This document shows positions 17,218-26,519 of a DNA stretch of 64,000 nucleotides, in pieces. The stretch lies in assembly GCF_963668085.1 (NCBI RefSeq), contig NZ_OY764059.1, forward strand, positions 62,001-126,000, given 5' to 3'. The position numbers were made by a program, and so were the translations under genes. The DNA comes from an uncultured Ilyobacter sp. (GTDB taxonomy: Bacteria > Fusobacteriota > Fusobacteriia > Fusobacteriales > Fusobacteriaceae). Within the stretch, counting starts at the first letter, position 1. The number at the start of each line of letters is the position of its first letter. The notes under the pieces were generated by a model that was given only the letters and a program-made list of their open reading frames with translations, searched no databases and was not told the origin of the DNA.

Positions 17218-19677
17218 ATGTCTAATATAAATGTCAGATACATCGAAGAGGAGATGAAGCAGTCTTACCTGGATTATTCCATGAGTGTTATTGTAAGTCG
17301 TGCTCTTCCAGATGTAAGGGACGGTCTGAAACCGGTACACAGAAGAATACTTTTTGCCATGAGTGAGATGGGTATGACTCATGACAAGCCCTTTAAAAAA
17401 TCAGCTAGAATCGTCGGAGAAGTACTAGGTAAGTATCATCCTCATGGAGATTCTGCAGTATACAACACAATGGTAAGAATGGCTCAGGATTTTAACTTTA
17501 GATACCAGCTTATTGACGGTCACGGAAACTTTGGTTCTATAGATGGAGATTCAGCGGCAGCCATGAGATATACAGAAGCAAGAATGGCCAAAATAACTTC
17601 AGAACTACTTGTGGATATAGATAAAAATACCATAGATTACAGAAAAAACTTTGACGACTCACTAGATGAGCCACAGGTTCTTCCGGCAAAACTTCCCAAT
17701 CTTCTCTTAAACGGAGCAACGGGAATAGCTGTAGGAATGGCAACCAACATACCTCCTCACAATTTAGGAGAGCTGTTAGATGGAGTACTTGCCCTTATCG
17801 GAAACAAAGAGATAACTTCTGAAGAACTCATGGAATACGTAACTGGTCCAGATTTCCCGACAGGTGGAATAATTGACGGTACCAAGGGAATTTATGAGGC
17901 CTATACAACAGGAAGAGGAAGAGTAAGAGTCCGTGGAAAAGTGGACATAGAGCAGCTTAAAAACGGAAAATCAAACATAATAGTAACAGAGATACCTTTT
18001 CAGGTAAACAAGGCAAGACTCATAGAGAAAATAGCAGACCTTGTAAAAGAGAAAAAGATTACTGGAATAACAGACTTAAGAGATGAATCCTCTTCAAGAG
18101 AAGGGATGAGAATAGTAGTAGAATTAAAAAAGGACGAAGAGCCTGAAATTGTACTGAATAAAATTTACAAATATACAGAGCTTCAAAATACCTTTGGGAT
18201 AATACTACTTGCCCTTGTAGACAACGCACCTAAGGTACTGAATCTAAAGGAGATTTTAAGTCATTATGTAAACCATAGGTTTGACGTAATAACAAGAAGA
18301 ACAAAATATGATCTGGAAAAATCTGAAAACAGAGCCCATATATTAGAGGGATTCAGAGTAGCCCTTGAAAACATAGACAGAATAATAGAGATAATAAGAG
18401 GTTCTAAAGATGGTAATACAGCGAGAGAACACCTAATAGAAAAATACAGCTTCTCAGACATACAGGCTAGGTCAATCTTGGATATGAAACTCCAGAGATT
18501 AACTGGTCTTGAAAGAGAGAAGGTAGAAAACGAATATACAGCTCTTATGGAACATATAAAGGAACTCAAAGATATTCTATCAAATGACCAGAGAGTATAT
18601 GACATAATCAAAGAAGATTGTGAAGAACTGAAAGAGAAATACAGTGATGAAAGAAGGACTCAGATAGAGGAAGAGAGATTAGATATAAATATAGAGGACC
18701 TTATCAAAGACGAAAAAGTAATAGTAACCCTCACAAATAAGGGTTATGTAAAAAGAATGAGTCTAGATAAGTATAAGGCTCAAAAAAGAGGCGGAAAAGG
18801 AGTATCTACACAAAATACAGTAGAGGGTGACTTCTTAGAAAATATGTATACTGCTTCAAATCTAGATACATTGATGATATTCACAGATACTGGAAAAGTA
18901 TACAACCTCAAGGTATATGAGATACCTGAGTTCTCAAAACAGTCTAGAGGAAAACTCATAGCCAACCTCATCAACCTCCAAGAGGATGAAAAGGTAAGAT
19001 CAATAATAAAAACAAGGGAGTTTAGCGAAACTCAGGACCTTTTATTTGTGACAAAAGAAGGGGTTGTAAAAAAGACTGTTTTAAGTGAGTTTAAAAACCT
19101 AAACAGATCTGGACTGAGAGCGATAAAACTCAAGGATGGAGATGACCTTATATTTGTAGGACTTGTAGAGTCTCCAAATGACCAGGTATTCATAGCAACA
19201 AAGAATGGTTACTCTATAAAGTTCCCTCATGAAAATGTAAGAAACATGGGAAGAGCTACAGTAGGAGTAAGGGGAATTAATTTGAGAGATGATGATGATG
19301 TGGTTTCTGCTGTGGTAATCAAAAGAGACGATACCACAATTCTTACTGTAACAGAAAATGGTTATGGAAAGAGGACTAGAGAGGACGAGTACCCTCTTCA
19401 GTCAAGGTCAGGAAAAGGTGTAATCAACCTAAGATGCAATGAAAAAACAGGAGTTGTAGTAGAGGTAACATCTGTAACTGAAGAAGAGGAGCTTATGGCC
19501 ATCACTTCTGACGGAATAGTAATAAGAACTCCTGCAGATACAATCTCTCTTATAGGAAGAGCCACACAAGGGGTTAGGATAATGAGAGTAGAAGAAGATG
19601 AAAAACTAGTTAGCATAGTGAAAGTAATGAAAAATATAGAGGAAAAGATTTTAGAGGAAGAGGAAAAATCTGAATAA
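17218..19677 (+). CDS. gyrA: DNA gyrase subunit A
   Basis: DNA-cleaving subunit of gyrase. The catalytic tyrosine is in [10 protein letters not shown]. The C-terminal wrapping domain has the GyrA box QKRGGKG, which separates gyrase from topoisomerase IV. The length is 819 residues. In the quinolone region [15 protein letters not shown], the serine equivalent to E. coli Ser83 is kept, but the Asp87 position is asparagine (codon 83 here). The ATG is preceded by GGGAGGAGAATC. A terminator follows. Confidence 0.97.
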   Translation: MSNINVRYIEEEMKQSYLDYSMSVIVSRALPDVRDGLKPVHRRILFAMSEMGMTHDKPFKKSARIVGEVLGKYHPHGDSAVYNTMVRMAQDFNFRYQLIDGHGNFGSIDGDSAAAMRYTEARMAKITSELLVDIDKNTIDYRKNFDDSLDEPQVLPAKLPNLLLNGATGIAVGMATNIPPHNLGELLDGVLALIGNKEITSEELMEYVTGPDFPTGGIIDGTKGIYEAYTTGRGRVRVRGKVDIEQLKNGKSNIIVTEIPFQVNKARLIEKIADLVKEKKITGITDLRDESSSREGMRIVVELKKDEEPEIVLNKIYKYTELQNTFGIILLALVDNAPKVLNLKEILSHYVNHRFDVITRRTKYDLEKSENRAHILEGFRVALENIDRIIEIIRGSKDGNTAREHLIEKYSFSDIQARSILDMKLQRLTGLEREKVENEYTALMEHIKELKDILSNDQRVYDIIKEDCEELKEKYSDERRTQIEEERLDINIEDLIKDEKVIVTLTNKGYVKRMSLDKYKAQKRGGKGVSTQNTVEGDFLENMYTASNLDTLMIFTDTGKVYNLKVYEIPEFSKQSRGKLIANLINLQEDEKVRSIIKTREFSETQDLLFVTKEGVVKKTVLSEFKNLNRSGLRAIKLKDGDDLIFVGLVESPNDQVFIATKNGYSIKFPHENVRNMGRATVGVRGINLRDDDDVVSAVVIKRDDTTILTVTENGYGKRTREDEYPLQSRSGKGVINLRCNEKTGVVVEVTSVTEEEELMAITSDGIVIRTPADTISLIGRATQGVRIMRVEEDEKLVSIVKVMKNIEEKILEEEEKSE

Positions 19678-19706
19678 AAGAGGGGACTAAGTGTCCCTTC
19701 TTTTTA
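19678..19706 (+). terminator. Terminator of gyrA
   Basis: Stem AGAGGGGAC/GTCCCTTCT (one G-U pair) followed by T-rich sequence. Confidence 0.75.
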
Positions 19707-19725
19707 ATAATAGAGAGGTGAAAAA

Positions 19726-20154
19726 TTGAAGAACATAATTCTTTTATTATTGTCTATGTACATATTTGGATGCTCTTCTGTCTCTCAGCAAAGGACAGTA
19801 GAAAAAAAATCATATAGTTTTGAAACTCCCGAGGAAGTTATAGAGGTTTATTATGCCGCCTTAAGAACAGGGGATGAGAAACTTTTAAACAGTTGTTTTA
19901 TAGATAAAAAAAATCTGGTAGTTGTAGGTAAAATGAGAGATATTCAGTATAAAATAAGAAAGAGAAGAGTTATATCTAAAGAGGAAGCGGCTCTTAGAAA
20001 CAGGGGCAGCACCGTCAGTGTCTTAGAAGAGGGGGACGTTGAAGTTTTTTTGTATGAAACAATAAAAAACAATAGGGAAGAGATGACATTTATTCTAAGA
20101 AAAAAGGGGTTTGAATGGCGAATATACAGTCATTCTTTAGGGTATTATGTGTGA
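19726..20154 (+). CDS. Small lipoprotein of NTF2/DUF4878-like type
   Basis: A 142-residue protein with a short signal peptide (MKNIILLLLSMYIFGC) and a probable lipobox ending IFGC at residue 16. The mature part begins with an ETPEEVIEVYYAALRTGDE helix typical of small NTF2-like lipoproteins such as the DUF4878 family, followed by beta-rich sequence. It has a TTG start after GAGAGGTG. An iteron-like site encodes LLLSMYI in the signal peptide. The function is unknown; the fold is inferred from the pattern. Confidence 0.75.
   Translation: MKNIILLLLSMYIFGCSSVSQQRTVEKKSYSFETPEEVIEVYYAALRTGDEKLLNSCFIDKKNLVVVGKMRDIQYKIRKRRVISKEEAALRNRGSTVSVLEEGDVEVFLYETIKNNREEMTFILRKKGFEWRIYSHSLGYYV
19744..19763 (+). 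repeat. Iteron-like site 15 (19/20), in a signal peptide
   Basis: TTATTATTGTCTATGTACAT, in frame as leucines then S-M-Y-I in the lipoprotein signal peptide. Only position 11 differs from consensus. Confidence 0.65.
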
Positions 20155-20244
20155 CAAAAAAATCTTTATAAAAACAGCCTAGTTATGTTAAAATAGAGGG
20201 AAGTGGTTTAGTTTTTATCGCTTTTTTTGGGGAGTGGTGATTTT

Positions 20245-21018
20245 ATGTTGAGAAAAGTACTTATTCTTTTTGGAAATGAACTAAACACAGAAAATCTTTT
20301 GAAAACAGGAAAAGCACTGAAAGAAAACTATAATTGCGAAATAAAAGGACTCTATGTAAGAGACCTTAGGAAACATGAAATTATCCCTCCATCAGTAGAG
20401 GGCTTGGTGGTAGACCCGTCCTCAAGGTATATTGTAGAGGAGTGGGAAAAATTTGAGAGTGAGCAGATAACCATTCTCAAAGACAAATTTAAATCTTATT
20501 TTGATGAAAATAATCTAATTGTGAAAGACGGGGTGACTCCTGACACAGCCTTAGAAGTGCTAAAGGGATTTGATCTTCTTATTCTAGGAAAAGGTGAAAG
20601 AATATCACCAGATTTAAAGTTTATTTTGAAAAATCATTATAAACCTATTATAATAGTTTCTCAGGAACCTATTAAATTTGATAGGGTAATGGTAGCAAAT
20701 GATAAAAGCTTCAAAATAAACAAAAGTTTTTTTAGATTTATGTCAATATTTGAAGATATAAAAGAATTTGATTCTTATTCTGTGGGCTTAGAGGATGAAG
20801 AGGATAACAGTATTTCAGAGTATCTAAAAGGCAGTGAAAAGCAAGTGAGAACAAAAGAGTGTCAAGGAGATGAATTAGAGGTACTTATAGAGGAAGCTGA
20901 AAAATACAACCTACTAATAATGGGAAATCTGACTCATTCATATCTTGTGGAAAAAATTACAGGGCATATAGGGGTAAAACTAATAGAAAGTTTGAAGATA
21001 CCTATATTTATAGCTTAG
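20245..21018 (+). CDS. Universal stress protein-like tandem protein
   Basis: A 257-residue cytoplasmic protein that looks like two UspA-type alpha/beta units. The first begins MLRKVLILFGNELNTENLLKTG and ends in LLILGKGERISPDLKFIL. The second has VMVANDKSF and ends LLIMGNLTHSYLVEK with a late GxxGVKLIES-type segment. The ATP-binding G-2x-G-9x-G(S/T) motif is not clearly intact, so nucleotide binding is uncertain. The ATG at 20245 follows GGGGAG; an in-frame TTG lies six codons upstream. It is 12 bases upstream of the phosphodiesterase gene and likely co-transcribed. Confidence 0.65.
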   Translation: MLRKVLILFGNELNTENLLKTGKALKENYNCEIKGLYVRDLRKHEIIPPSVEGLVVDPSSRYIVEEWEKFESEQITILKDKFKSYFDENNLIVKDGVTPDTALEVLKGFDLLILGKGERISPDLKFILKNHYKPIIIVSQEPIKFDRVMVANDKSFKINKSFFRFMSIFEDIKEFDSYSVGLEDEEDNSISEYLKGSEKQVRTKECQGDELEVLIEEAEKYNLLIMGNLTHSYLVEKITGHIGVKLIESLKIPIFIA

Positions 21019-21030
21019 AAAGAGGAAAAA

Positions 21031-21486
21031 ATGAAAATTTTAGTTGTTTCTGATAGTCATCAGCATCTTGAAAAATTAATAGATATGTTTGAGAAGGAGA
21101 ATCCAGATATAGTTATTTCGGCAGGAGATAACAGCGGCGATGCAATAGATCTCTCATATATAAAAGAGGAAGCAGATTATTATATAGTAAGAGGTAACTG
21201 CGACTATTTTGATTTTAAAACAGATGACACTGAAGAATTTAATATAAAAGGAAAAAAGATATTCTTAACTCATGGCCATCTTTACAATGTAAAATCAGGA
21301 TATGAAAAAATAAAAATTGAGGCCGTGAAGAAACAGGCAGATATAGTTATTTTTGGACATACACATATACCCTATGTGGATGCAGAATATCCTGTTCTCT
21401 TTAACCCTGGTGCAGCCAAGGATGGAAAATACGGAACCATTGAGATATCTGGAGAAGAAATCAAATTTTATCATAAAAAACTTTAA
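21031..21486 (+). CDS. YfcE/MJ0936-family metallophosphoesterase
   Basis: A 151-residue calcineurin-like phosphodiesterase. All metal-binding motifs are present in order: SDSHQH at residues 7-12, GDNSGD, GNCDYF, LTHGHLYNV and FGHTHIPY. Relatives hydrolyse phosphodiesters in vitro; the cellular substrate is unknown. It probably shares a transcript with the preceding gene, and a hairpin terminator follows. Confidence 0.88.
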   Translation: MKILVVSDSHQHLEKLIDMFEKENPDIVISAGDNSGDAIDLSYIKEEADYYIVRGNCDYFDFKTDDTEEFNIKGKKIFLTHGHLYNVKSGYEKIKIEAVKKQADIVIFGHTHIPYVDAEYPVLFNPGAAKDGKYGTIEISGEEIKFYHKKL

Positions 21487-21500
21487 AGAGTAAAACCACA

Positions 21501-21545
21501 AAAAAGAAAGGTGGCAGGCAGAGCCTGCTTTCTTTCCTTTTATTT
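21501..21545 (+). terminator. Terminator after the phosphodiesterase gene
   Basis: Stem with core GGCAGGC/GCCTGC plus flanking AAGAAAG/CTTTCTT pairing, then T-rich sequence. Confidence 0.7.
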
Positions 21546-21586
21546 TCATATAAAATTTTGGATAAATTAATGAATTGGGAGGAACA

Positions 21587-22603
21587 ATGAGAAACAGAAT
21601 AGAATCGCTAAAACTTAGTGCAGAAGAAGCTATCTGCAAAGCAGCATCTTTGAAGGAGCTCGATGAACTAAGAGTGGGAATCCTTGGAAAAAAGGGAGAA
21701 CTGACAGAGATAATGAAGGGTATGAGAGACCTTTCTAAAGAAGAAAGACCTGTAATGGGGCAACTGGCAAATGAAGTTAGAGACTCTATAACAGAGGCTC
21801 TAGAGAAGAAAATGTTAGATGTAAAAGAAAAGGAAAAGCAGGAAAGAATATCTTCTGAAAATATAGATATAACTCTTCCTGGGAGAAAAGCTTCTTCAGG
21901 AAGATATCATCCGATAACAGAAACTATGAATATGCTTAAAGAGATATTCATAGAGATGGGATTTGATGTGGCAGAGGGACCTGAGATAGAGAAGACTGAG
22001 TATAATTTTGACGCACTGAATATCCCACAAGATCATCCTTCTAGAGATCTTCAGGATACATTTTACATGTCAGAGGATGTAGTTCTTAGAACTCATACAT
22101 CTCCTGTACAGGTAAGGTATATGAAAGACAGGAAACCTCCTTTTAGAATGGTCTGCCCTGGAAAAGTATACAGAAGCGACTATGATGTTTCTCATACACC
22201 GATGTTTCACCAGATGGAAGGTTTAATGGTAGGGGAAAATATATCATTTGCCAATCTCAAGGCTATATTAACAGAATTTGTAAAGAAAGTCTTTGGAGAT
22301 ACAGAGGTAAGATTTAGACCACACTTTTTCCCGTTTACAGAGCCTAGTGCAGAGATGGATGTACAGTGTGTAATATGCAAGGGAAAAGGCTGCAGATTAT
22401 GTAAAGACAGCGGATGGCTGGAAATAATGGGATGCGGAATGGTAGACCCTGAGGTATTAAAGGCAGTTGGATATAATCCCGAAGAGGTATCAGGGTTTGC
22501 ATTTGGAATGGGAATAGAAAGAGTAACAATGCTAAGACACGGAATAGATGACCTTAGAGCATTTTTCGAAAATGATATAAGGTTCCTGAAGCAGTTTAAG
22601 TAA
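21587..22603 (+). CDS. pheS: Phenylalanine-tRNA ligase alpha subunit
   Basis: Catalytic subunit of the alpha2-beta2 enzyme that charges tRNA-Phe. The N-terminal coiled coil is followed by class II motif 2 (PPFRMVCPGKVYRSDYDVSHTP), FHQMEGLMVG and motif 3 (GFAFGMGIERVTMLRHGI). The length of 338 residues is normal. The ATG at 21587 has GGGAGG before it; an in-frame TTG at 21575 overlaps that site and is less likely. No T-box structure was recognised in the short leader. pheT follows at 31 bases. Confidence 0.96.
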   Translation: MRNRIESLKLSAEEAICKAASLKELDELRVGILGKKGELTEIMKGMRDLSKEERPVMGQLANEVRDSITEALEKKMLDVKEKEKQERISSENIDITLPGRKASSGRYHPITETMNMLKEIFIEMGFDVAEGPEIEKTEYNFDALNIPQDHPSRDLQDTFYMSEDVVLRTHTSPVQVRYMKDRKPPFRMVCPGKVYRSDYDVSHTPMFHQMEGLMVGENISFANLKAILTEFVKKVFGDTEVRFRPHFFPFTEPSAEMDVQCVICKGKGCRLCKDSGWLEIMGCGMVDPEVLKAVGYNPEEVSGFAFGMGIERVTMLRHGIDDLRAFFENDIRFLKQFK

Positions 22604-22634
22604 AAATAAAAGAAAAAAAACGTTGGAGGAAACG

Positions 22635-25022
22635 ATGTTAATTTCACTAGATTGGTTAAAACAGTATGTGGACATAAAAGAAAACACAAAAGAACTTGAA
22701 AATACCCTTACTATGATAGGGCAAGAGGTAGAGGCTATAGAGATCCAGGGAGAAGACTTAGACAATGTGGTTGTAGGTCAGATAGTTGAATATGGAAGAC
22801 ACCCTGAAGCAGAAAAACTGTCTCTTCTCAAAGTAGAAGTTGGAGAAGGGGAACCTCTTCAGATAGTATGTGGTGCACCTAACCACAAAAACGGAGATAA
22901 GGTAGTAGTGGCTAAATTGGGAGCTGTGCTTCCTGGAGAGTTTAAAATAAAAAAAGCCAAGGTAAGAGGAGTAGAATCTTGCGGGATGCTTTGCTCCGAG
23001 GTTGAACTAGGTATAGGGGAAGATGGAGATGGGATAATAATCCTTCCTGAGGATGCACCTGTGGGAGGGGAGTATAGAAAATATATCGGTCTTGATGACA
23101 CAATATTTGAACTAGAAATAACTCCTAACAGACCAGACTGTCTTTCTCACATAGGTATAGCAAGAGAGGTAGCGGCTTATTATAAAAGAAAAGTAAAATA
23201 TCCTAAGTATGAGATGGATGAGGTAATAGAACCAGCTTCTAGTCATATACACATAGATATAGAGGATAAGGAAAGATGTAAAAGATACTGCACGAGAGTT
23301 TTAAAGGGAGTAAAAATACAGGAATCCCCTGAATGGCTCAAGAAAAGATTGAGATCTATAGGCTTAAGACCGATAAATAACATAGTGGATATAACAAACT
23401 TTGTAATGTTTGAATATAATCATCCTATGCATGCCTTTGATTTAGATAAAATAGACGGTAATAAGATTATTGTAAGAGAGGCAAAAGCAGGGGAAAAGAT
23501 AATAACTTTAGATGAAGAAGAGAGAGAATTAAACAACGGCGAGTTAGTGATCGCAGATGAAAAAAAACCTGTAGCTATAGCCGGGATAATGGGTGGGCTA
23601 AACACAAAAGTCGACGAAGAGACAACTGATGTACTTTTGGAAGTGGCTTATTTTACACCTGAAAATATTAGAAAAACTTCTAAATCACTGGGACTTTCTT
23701 CTGATTCTTCTTATAGATTTGAAAGAGGAATAGACAGAGAAAATTCTATAGAGGTAATAGACAGAGCTTCTAGACTCATGAAAGAGATCGCCGGCGGAGA
23801 GATTCTGAGTGGAGTAGTGGAAAAATACGTAGAAAAATATGAGAAAACAGAACTCACTCTAGATATAGACAAGCTTAATAAGTTTGTAGGTAAGGATATA
23901 TCAGTGGAAACAGTGGGAGAGATATTAAGAAACCTCGGTCTTGAGATAAAGGCTCTGGTTGGAAAAATACTTACAGTTTGTCCTCCTAGCTACAGAAGTG
24001 ACTTAGTTAGGACTGCAGATCTTTATGAAGAGGTCATTAGAATGTATGGCTTTGAAAATATAGAGGATGTAATGCCTGAGGCAAACATAAAAGCAGGAGT
24101 AAAGGATCCGGAAACAGAGGCAGTGGACAAGGTTAAACTCGTACTAAAAGAATTAGGCCTTCAAGAGGTTATAAACTACAGCTTTATACCATCTGACGGG
24201 TTATCTAAATTAAAAATGAATGTAGAAACCATGGAAATTAAAAACCCTATAAATGAAGATCTAGCAGTTATGAGACCTACACTTATCTATGGTTTACTTT
24301 CAAATATAAGAGACAATTTCAACAGAAACCAGTTTGACCTTAAATTCTTTGAAGTCTCGAGAACGTTCACACCAAATGAAGAACTTGCCAAAGAAGAGGT
24401 AAAAATCGCTATGGCAGTGTCAGGAAGAGCCGAAAAAGATTTATGGAACTCAAAACCTGAGGCTTATGATTTCTTTGATATAAAGGGTTATGTAGAGGGA
24501 TTCCTTGAGTATATGGGAATAAACAGATTCCAACTTTCAAGAGCCAATAATCCTACTTTCCACCCAGGTAGGTCTGCAGAGATCAGAATGGGTAAAGATG
24601 TAATAGGAAGCTTCGGAGAGATACATCCAGATGTGGCTGAAGCTATGGATATAAAAAAGGAAAGAGCCTATGTAGCTGAATTAGACCTTGCTAAGATTCT
24701 AAAATACGGAAATAGCAAAATCAAGTATGAAAGAATTGTAAAATTCCCTGCAGTGACAAGAGATCTGGCAATTTTATTGGACGAAGATGTTCTTTTAGGA
24801 AATATGCTAGGGGATATCAAAAAGTCTTCTAAGATAATAGAAAGCGTAGAGCTATTTGACGTTTATCAAGGAGATAAAGTAGAAAGTGGTAAAAAGTCCG
24901 CAGCAATAAGTGTGGTTATGAGAAAGCCTAGTGGAACTCTAGAAGAGAAAGAGATAACAGAGGGAGTAGACAAAATACTTCAGACTATAAGAAAAAAATA
25001 TAATGGTGAAATAAGACAGTAA
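22635..25022 (+). CDS. pheT: Phenylalanine-tRNA ligase beta subunit
   Basis: Editing and tRNA-binding subunit of the enzyme. It has the N-terminal tRNA-binding domain (residues about 40-150, with QIVCGAPNHKNGDKVVVAKLGA), the B3/B4 editing domain (ITPNRPDCLSHIGIAREVA), B5 and catalytic-like domains, and a C-terminal ferredoxin-fold anticodon-binding domain. The length is 795 residues. The ATG at 22635 follows GGAGGA. It is co-transcribed with pheS and closed by a strong hairpin. Confidence 0.96.
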   Translation: MLISLDWLKQYVDIKENTKELENTLTMIGQEVEAIEIQGEDLDNVVVGQIVEYGRHPEAEKLSLLKVEVGEGEPLQIVCGAPNHKNGDKVVVAKLGAVLPGEFKIKKAKVRGVESCGMLCSEVELGIGEDGDGIIILPEDAPVGGEYRKYIGLDDTIFELEITPNRPDCLSHIGIAREVAAYYKRKVKYPKYEMDEVIEPASSHIHIDIEDKERCKRYCTRVLKGVKIQESPEWLKKRLRSIGLRPINNIVDITNFVMFEYNHPMHAFDLDKIDGNKIIVREAKAGEKIITLDEEERELNNGELVIADEKKPVAIAGIMGGLNTKVDEETTDVLLEVAYFTPENIRKTSKSLGLSSDSSYRFERGIDRENSIEVIDRASRLMKEIAGGEILSGVVEKYVEKYEKTELTLDIDKLNKFVGKDISVETVGEILRNLGLEIKALVGKILTVCPPSYRSDLVRTADLYEEVIRMYGFENIEDVMPEANIKAGVKDPETEAVDKVKLVLKELGLQEVINYSFIPSDGLSKLKMNVETMEIKNPINEDLAVMRPTLIYGLLSNIRDNFNRNQFDLKFFEVSRTFTPNEELAKEEVKIAMAVSGRAEKDLWNSKPEAYDFFDIKGYVEGFLEYMGINRFQLSRANNPTFHPGRSAEIRMGKDVIGSFGEIHPDVAEAMDIKKERAYVAELDLAKILKYGNSKIKYERIVKFPAVTRDLAILLDEDVLLGNMLGDIKKSSKIIESVELFDVYQGDKVESGKKSAAISVVMRKPSGTLEEKEITEGVDKILQTIRKKYNGEIRQ

Positions 25023-25025
25023 AAT

Positions 25026-25054
25026 AAAAATAGCGGCTTTTGCCGCTATTTTTA
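25026..25054 (+). terminator. Terminator of pheST
   Basis: Stem AAAAATAGCGGC/GCCGCTATTTTT with a TTTT loop, which is near perfect. Confidence 0.9.
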
Positions 25055-25155
25055 TTGGCTTTATTTAAAATAATTATATTCTAATTAAAAAGAGTATTTT
25101 AAAAATTGGAAATTATATTATTCAAGGTCATTATTGTAAGAGAGGGGGTTAAAAA

Positions 25156-26370
25156 ATGAAAAGAAATTTTTTATTATTGTCCATGTACATAATTTTAAGC
25201 TTTATTTCATACGGACAGGATGAAAAGATAAGCTATAATGGAGTTAATTTTTATAAAAAAAATGGAGATAAAAATGAATTTAGAGGGGTGTGGGTTGCCA
25301 GTGTGGCAAACTTGAACTGGCCAAAGAAGAGATCACTGCCTCCTAGAGAGCAGCGAAAAGATTTTAAAGAGATACTAAAAGAGATAAAAATAATGAATAT
25401 GAATGCCATAATCATGCAGGTAAGACCATCAGGAGATGCTATATACAGGTCTAAAAATGCTCCCTGGTCAAGGTATATAACAGGAACACAGGGAAAATAT
25501 CCTGGATATGACCCCCTTAAATTTATGATAGCAGCGAGCCATAAAATGGGAATAGAGTTCCATGCCTGGTTTAACCCCTATAGAATAGCACTTAATGACG
25601 AGGAGTTTGAAACTCTCAGTCATGATAACTTTGCAGTTAAAAACCCTGAAACTGTAATAAAATACGGGGAAAAATATTACCTTGACCCAGGAATTCCTAA
25701 GGTAAGAAAATACTTAATCGAGGTAGTATTAGAAGTGGTTGATAATTATGATATTGATGCTGTACACATAGATGATTATTTTTATCCGTATACAATTGAA
25801 GGCCTTGATTTTCCAGACCTAGATACTTATAAAACCTATGGAGGAGATTTTTCTGAAATAAAGGAATGGAGAAGGGAAAATGTAAATAAATTTATAGAGG
25901 AACTTCACAAAGAGATAAAGAAAAGAGAAAAAAATGTGAAGTTTGGAATCAGCCCCTTTGGAGTATGGAGAAACAAACAGGATGATGCAAGAGGTTCTGA
26001 GACAGCAGCTTTTCAGACAAGTTATGACAATCTATATGCTGATGTTCTAAAGTGGATAGATATGGGGTGGGTTGACTATGTGATACCTCAGGTATACTGG
26101 AATTTTGGATTTGCTCCTGCTCCTTATGAAAAACTTGTGGACTGGTGGTCAAAGGAAACTTCAGGCAAAAAAGTTAAGCTGTATATAGGACAGGGAGCTT
26201 ATAAAGTGGGAAAAGAAAACTGGGAAAATCCAGATGAGCTCATAAATCAGATTTACTATAATAGAAGTATGGGTATAGAGGGAAGTGCTTTTTTTGATAT
26301 AAAATCCTTATTGGAAAACCCATACAAACTTAAAGATAGGTTAAAAATAGATGTTTTCAGAGAAAATTAA
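25156..26370 (+). CDS. Secreted glycoside-hydrolase-like protein (GHL10/DUF187)
   Basis: A 404-residue exported protein of the YngK / glycosyl-hydrolase-like GHL10 family. The signal peptide MKRNFLLLSMYIILSFISYG is followed by EFRGVWVASVANLNWP, the family's opening motif. Later blocks are MQVRPSGDAIYRS, GIEFHAWFNPYRI, AVHIDDYFYPY and VIPQVYWNFG. A catalytic role on cell-surface or peptidoglycan-linked glycans is suspected for the family but not shown. An iteron-like site encodes LLLSMYI in the signal peptide. A lipobox is not present, so it is likely periplasmic. Confidence 0.85.
   Translation: MKRNFLLLSMYIILSFISYGQDEKISYNGVNFYKKNGDKNEFRGVWVASVANLNWPKKRSLPPREQRKDFKEILKEIKIMNMNAIIMQVRPSGDAIYRSKNAPWSRYITGTQGKYPGYDPLKFMIAASHKMGIEFHAWFNPYRIALNDEEFETLSHDNFAVKNPETVIKYGEKYYLDPGIPKVRKYLIEVVLEVVDNYDIDAVHIDDYFYPYTIEGLDFPDLDTYKTYGGDFSEIKEWRRENVNKFIEELHKEIKKREKNVKFGISPFGVWRNKQDDARGSETAAFQTSYDNLYADVLKWIDMGWVDYVIPQVYWNFGFAPAPYEKLVDWWSKETSGKKVKLYIGQGAYKVGKENWENPDELINQIYYNRSMGIEGSAFFDIKSLLENPYKLKDRLKIDVFREN
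25171..25190 (+). repeat. Iteron-like site 16 (18/20), in a signal peptide
   Basis: TTATTATTGTCCATGTACAT. It encodes LLLSMYI in the signal peptide of the GHL10 protein, in the same frame as at 19744. Confidence 0.6.
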
Positions 26371-26405
26371 TCTTTATATTTTAAAATTTCAAAAAACTAA
26401 AAAAA

Positions 26406-26434
26406 TAGACAAAAAAAATTTAAAATGCTATTAT
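26406..26434 (+). promoter_or_regulatory. Probable promoter of the serine dehydratase gene
   Basis: TAGACA, a 17-base spacer, TATTAT, about 85 bases before the start codon. Confidence 0.55.
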
Positions 26435-26519
26435 AAGGCAAATAAAATATAAAAAAATGAAAAAAAATAAATTATATTGAAAAAATAGTTTTTATATTTT
26501 TCTGAAAAAAGGAGAAAAT

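Noticed and set aside
21487..21586. T-box or other riboswitch upstream of pheS
   Set aside because: The gap is only 100 bases and is taken up by the previous terminator. No T-box core sequence is seen.
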